A stretch of DNA of 7,629 nucleotides from Betaproteobacteria bacterium (GTDB lineage Bacteria; Pseudomonadota; Gammaproteobacteria; Burkholderiales; SG8-41): NCBI GenBank assembly GCA_025356695.1, contig JANXSE010000115.1:1-7629 (forward strand), written 5' to 3'. The notes beneath the pieces were generated by a model. The model made no database searches. It saw only the letters and a list, made by a program, of their open reading frames with translations, and was not told the DNA's origin. Made by a program: the position numbers and the translations under genes. Shown here piece after piece: positions 5,248 through 7,629 of this stretch; the stretch's first letter is position 1, and each line of letters starts with the position of its first letter.

Positions 5248-6504
5248 TTAAGTTTTTGCGCCCGACATGCGTTGAGCAATAGCTTTGTCGACTAATTGTT
5301 TGACTGTCAACTCAATATTACGCAATTCAAAACGCTGCATGAAAGCTAGTGGGCCCATTTCCACAAAAAGCTTTCCAAGCACTTCGTCTGCGAAACTACT
5401 AGATACCAATGGAACGCCCGAAAAATCGATACAAATTTTCTGTTCTGGGCACATGCGAGCAAGATTTTTTAGCTTATTTCTGATTGGGGCACCTGCGATT
5501 CGACTACCAAAAGAATGCGACTCCTCTCGCATTCTAAACAACACATCTTCACTGGCATCTTGCTCGTAATGTGTTTCCACGAAATCGAGAGGTGAGTGGA
5601 CTTTATTGCCGAATTTCAATGCCTCTTCGAGCAATCCAGGAACGGAAAAATCGATTTGAGCTACAACTAAAGTGCCTTCGTAAGGCACCTTTTCTGAGCT
5701 AACATGAAGACCATCCTTAGCAGTGAACAATAGTTTTCCATGTCCAGACTCGACTTGAAAAAAGCCTTTGCTATGGCTACAGATTTGATAGCTACCGAAA
5801 AGCCCATTGCCTTGGCCTACCTTTTTGTCGCGAGTGACGCCTTCTCTAATTGCATGATCTAGTGCATCAGCATCGGATGTAAAAGTTGGGTGCGTCTCGC
5901 GAAGGGTGGCGGGAATACCGACACCTGCATCGGCGACAATATATTCAACTCTTTTCCTAGCTCTTTGAAAGGTTGAGACTTGTACAAGGCCACCTATTTT
6001 TGATTTTGCATGATTCAGCACATTGTCAGTAATTTCATTCACTGACCATTCTAAAGCGGCTAATTCTTTTCGTTCAATATCAGGAATTGCACCAAGAATT
6101 GCGTTTACGATTCGATTGACAGCTTTTTGCTGCTCGTCGGCATTGGTAAAATTCGTTGCAGGAACCTGGGTGTAACCAATAAAAGCTGATGGTTCGCTTC
6201 GTCTTGGAGATAGAAAATGCAACCAGTTGGCATTTTTGAAAAGACGAGCAAGCTTTACATCTTGTGGTTCGATTACCTCGATATCAATTTTTGAATTGCG
6301 CAAGTTCATTACTTGTGCGCATAGCGCCAGCATTGGGCCGGCAAACGCAGCTGTGCACGCGCTGAAATCTAATACGACATCTTGATAGCCGGCGTCTTGA
6401 ACTGCTTGATGAAGACTTGCAAGTGGCCGAGTTAAATCATCGATGCGAAAAGCGCCTCGGAAGATGACCCGATTTTGTTGTCGAATTATTAAGCTATCAA
6501 CCAT
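5248..6504 (-). CDS. STAS-like / GHKL ATPase / DUF4325-type STAS-like regulatory protein
   Basis: This 418-residue soluble protein appears to have three parts. Residues 5-95 resemble a STAS domain (VVLDFSAC at 43-50, helix from 57). Residues 125-265 are a GHKL ATPase: N box E157-xxx-N161-xxx-H165, G1 box DAGVG (192-196), G2 box GQGNGL (230-235). Residues 325-412 resemble the STAS-like DUF4325 family, with ICIDFSGVPLVSSSFAD at 357-373. In bacterial partner switching, a GHKL kinase (SpoIIAB/RsbW type) phosphorylates a serine on a separate STAS protein (SpoIIAA type) to control a sigma factor; here all parts lie in one chain, so self-regulation or scaffolding is inferred. No sigma factor, response regulator or phosphatase is adjacent. 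Base composition is far more AT-rich than the neighbours (for example 22 and 23 GC of 60 at 5281-5340 and 6001-6060), suggesting transfer. No Shine-Dalgarno site precedes the ATG. Confidence 0.85.
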   Translation of the reverse strand: MVDSLIIRQQNRVIFRGAFRIDDLTRPLASLHQAVQDAGYQDVVLDFSACTAAFAGPMLALCAQVMNLRNSKIDIEVIEPQDVKLARLFKNANWLHFLSPRRSEPSAFIGYTQVPATNFTNADEQQKAVNRIVNAILGAIPDIERKELAALEWSVNEITDNVLNHAKSKIGGLVQVSTFQRARKRVEYIVADAGVGIPATLRETHPTFTSDADALDHAIREGVTRDKKVGQGNGLFGSYQICSHSKGFFQVESGHGKLLFTAKDGLHVSSEKVPYEGTLVVAQIDFSVPGLLEEALKFGNKVHSPLDFVETHYEQDASEDVLFRMREESHSFGSRIAGAPIRNKLKNLARMCPEQKICIDFSGVPLVSSSFADEVLGKLFVEMGPLAFMQRFELRNIELTVKQLVDKAIAQRMSGAKT

Positions 6505-6534
6505 AAAAAGATGGCAATAATTAGATTTGACGAA

Positions 6535-6540
6535 ATTATA
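6535..6540 (-). promoter_or_regulatory. consensus -10 box of the STAS-GHKL gene
   Basis: The minus strand reads a perfect TATAAT here, 30 bases before the ATG at 6504. Transcription would start near 6528, giving a leader of about 24 bases, AT- and T-rich and without a purine-rich ribosome site. No good -35 box is visible at 17 bases (AGCAGA). The 119-base gap to the Bug gene also contains CGGCGA (6568-6573) and TCGCCG (6591-6596), a loose inverted repeat without a T-tract, and no gene. Confidence 0.5.
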
Positions 6541-6623
6541 CGGTTTAATTGCGGTTTTCTGCTTGTGCGGCGATAGTATTCATCTGACACTCGCCGTTGG
6601 TGTGTGAATTGCGATCTCTGAAT

Positions 6624-7598
6624 TCATTCCGGTCGTATCCGCGCCTTCTGCGCAATCGCCGCGTATTTCGCCATTTCGGTTTTGAGATAAGCGGCGAATT
6701 CCGCCGGCGTGTTGCCGACCGGTTCGACGCCTTCGATGGCGAGGCGCTCGCGTACTTCAGGCAGGCGCACGATGCGCGTGAGTTCCTGATGCAGGCGCGT
6801 CACGATATCCGGCGCGAGACCCGCGGGTCCCATGATGCCGTACCAAACGCCGGCTTCGAAGCCGCGCAGACCGGATTCATCGAGCGTCGGCAACTCCGGC
6901 GCGAAGCCTGTGCGCTGGAGGCTCGCCATCGCAATCGCGCGCAGGCGCCCGGCGCGCACCTGCGGCAATGCGGGCGGCGTGGTGTTCATCATCACATCGA
7001 CTTCGCCGGCGATGAGGCTGACGGTTGCGGGTGCGATGCCCTTGAAGGGGATGTGCACGATGTCGGTTGCCGTGACCGACTTGAACAACTCCATGCCGAA
7101 ATGCGAAGTAGTGCCGCTGCCGCCGGTCGAGTAGTTGAGCTTGCCCGGTTTCGATTTGGCGAGCGCGACGAGTTCACGCACGTTTTTCGCGGGCACCGAA
7201 GGGTGCGTAATCAGGATCAGCGGGCCCGAGGCGAGCATGGTCACCGGCGTGAAGTCGCGCAGCGTGTCGAAGGGCACGCGCGCGATGGCGGGGTTCATTG
7301 CAATGTGGCCGACATTGGCGACGAGCAGCGAATAGCCTTCAGGGGCGGCTTTGGCAACCAGCGCGCTGCCGATGCTGCCGCTGGCGCCGGGGCGGTTATC
7401 GACAACGACGTTTTGTCCGAGCGCTTCGGAAAGTTTTTGTGCGATCAGACGACCGACGGCGTCAGTGCCGCCGCTGGGTGCGGTGGCAACGACGAATTGG
7501 ATCGGGCGTTGCGGGTAGGTTTGGGCGAGGGCTTCAGTGAATGCATTTAATGATGCGCATCCGCAGACAGATATGACCAGAACGGATGGAATTTTCAA
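6624..7598 (-). CDS. tripartite tricarboxylate transporter (Bug/TctC) substrate-binding protein
   Basis: This 324-residue protein is a full-length periplasmic solute receptor of the Bug family, which binds carboxylates and usually serves TctAB-type transporters or signalling. A signal peptide runs to A25 with cleavage ALA|QTYPQRP. Family landmarks are VVATAPSGGTDAVGR (36-50), NRPGASG (68-74), GKLNYSTGGSGTTSH (152-166), HIPFKG (182-187), PPALPQVRAGRLRAIA (208-223) and GIMGPAGLAPD (254-264). The start is TTG at 7598, chosen because the signal peptide begins there; the frame stays open to the window edge, but upstream bases belong to a repeat-like element and give no ATG or GTG. The ribosome site is weak (GGTGAGGG is the nearest purine-rich stretch). 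No tctA or tctB is in the window, as is usual for orphan Bug genes. The ligand cannot be told from sequence. Confidence 0.92.
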   Translation of the reverse strand: MKIPSVLVISVCGCASLNAFTEALAQTYPQRPIQFVVATAPSGGTDAVGRLIAQKLSEALGQNVVVDNRPGASGSIGSALVAKAAPEGYSLLVANVGHIAMNPAIARVPFDTLRDFTPVTMLASGPLILITHPSVPAKNVRELVALAKSKPGKLNYSTGGSGTTSHFGMELFKSVTATDIVHIPFKGIAPATVSLIAGEVDVMMNTTPPALPQVRAGRLRAIAMASLQRTGFAPELPTLDESGLRGFEAGVWYGIMGPAGLAPDIVTRLHQELTRIVRLPEVRERLAIEGVEPVGNTPAEFAAYLKTEMAKYAAIAQKARIRPE

Positions 7599-7604
7599 GG
7601 CTGC

Positions 7605-7629
7605 ACCCTCACCCCGGCCCTCTCCCTGA
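7605..7629. repeat. partial intergenic repeat at the window edge
   Basis: ACCCTCACCCCGGCCCTCTCCC runs up to near the last base and is the left arm of a CCCTCACCCC...CCCTCTCCC type element common between genes of GC-rich proteobacteria. Its CCCTCTCCC core (7619-7627) equals the left stem of the hairpin at 1599-1623. The right arm (GGGAGAGGG) would lie outside the window. It abuts the start of the Bug gene. Confidence 0.45.

Noticed and set aside
6597..7550. Long plus-strand open frame opposite the Bug gene
   Set aside because: Arg/His/Gly-rich composition typical of antisense frames in GC-rich genes; the minus strand encodes a clear Bug protein.
1..7629. CRISPR arrays, tRNA or rRNA genes, insertion sequences, toxin-antitoxin pairs
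   Set aside because: No regularly spaced direct repeats, no tRNA or rRNA segments recognised, no transposase or integrase motifs, and no paired small overlapping genes seen on either strand.

Overview
This window looks like a chromosomal segment of a GC-rich proteobacterium, most probably a betaproteobacterium of the Burkholderiales or a neighbouring order. The clues are a Bug/TctC-type periplasmic binding protein (a family greatly expanded in Burkholderiales), a PrpD close to the proteobacterial type, mostly GC-rich codons with Shine-Dalgarno sites, and a CCCTCTCCC-type intergenic hairpin repeat. The species cannot be named from the sequence alone.

Layout, left to right. A 2-methylcitrate dehydratase-like gene (prpD type, + strand, 116-1561) stands without other propionate-cycle genes. 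It is followed by two stacked hairpins and a convergent alpha/beta-hydrolase-fold gene (- strand, 1628-2437). A divergent promoter region separates the hydrolase from a small exported, Ala/Lys-rich helical protein (+, 2568-2921). That gene converges on a short-chain dehydrogenase-like gene (-, 2942-3715). After a second divergent promoter region comes a small exported Ala/Pro/Lys-rich protein (+, 3861-4103), which ends at a strong intrinsic terminator. A zinc-free quinone oxidoreductase-type gene (+, 4238-5230) follows. Then comes an AT-rich gene for a 418-residue protein with an N-terminal STAS-like region, a GHKL ATPase and a C-terminal STAS-like (DUF4325-type) region (-, 5248-6504). Last is a tripartite tricarboxylate transporter (Bug/TctC) binding protein (-, 6624-7598). 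The window ends inside what looks like another copy of the intergenic repeat.

How the genes work together: strands alternate and there is no clear operon, so this is better read as single-gene units than as one pathway. PrpD-like dehydratase, hydrolase, SDR, quinone oxidoreductase and Bug protein are all types found in organic-acid catabolism, but a shared pathway is conjecture.

The points most worth a second look are: (i) the STAS-GHKL-STAS-like protein, which puts the parts of a partner-switching module in one chain, has unusual base composition and lacks a visible ribosome binding site; (ii) the hydrolase and the SDR, both of which appear to have replaced canonical catalytic residues (Ser to Lys in the nucleophile elbow; YxxxK to YxxxS with a Lys where Asn is expected); (iii) the orphan PrpD, with two altered loops near the active site; and (iv) repeated promoter-like and hairpin elements between genes.
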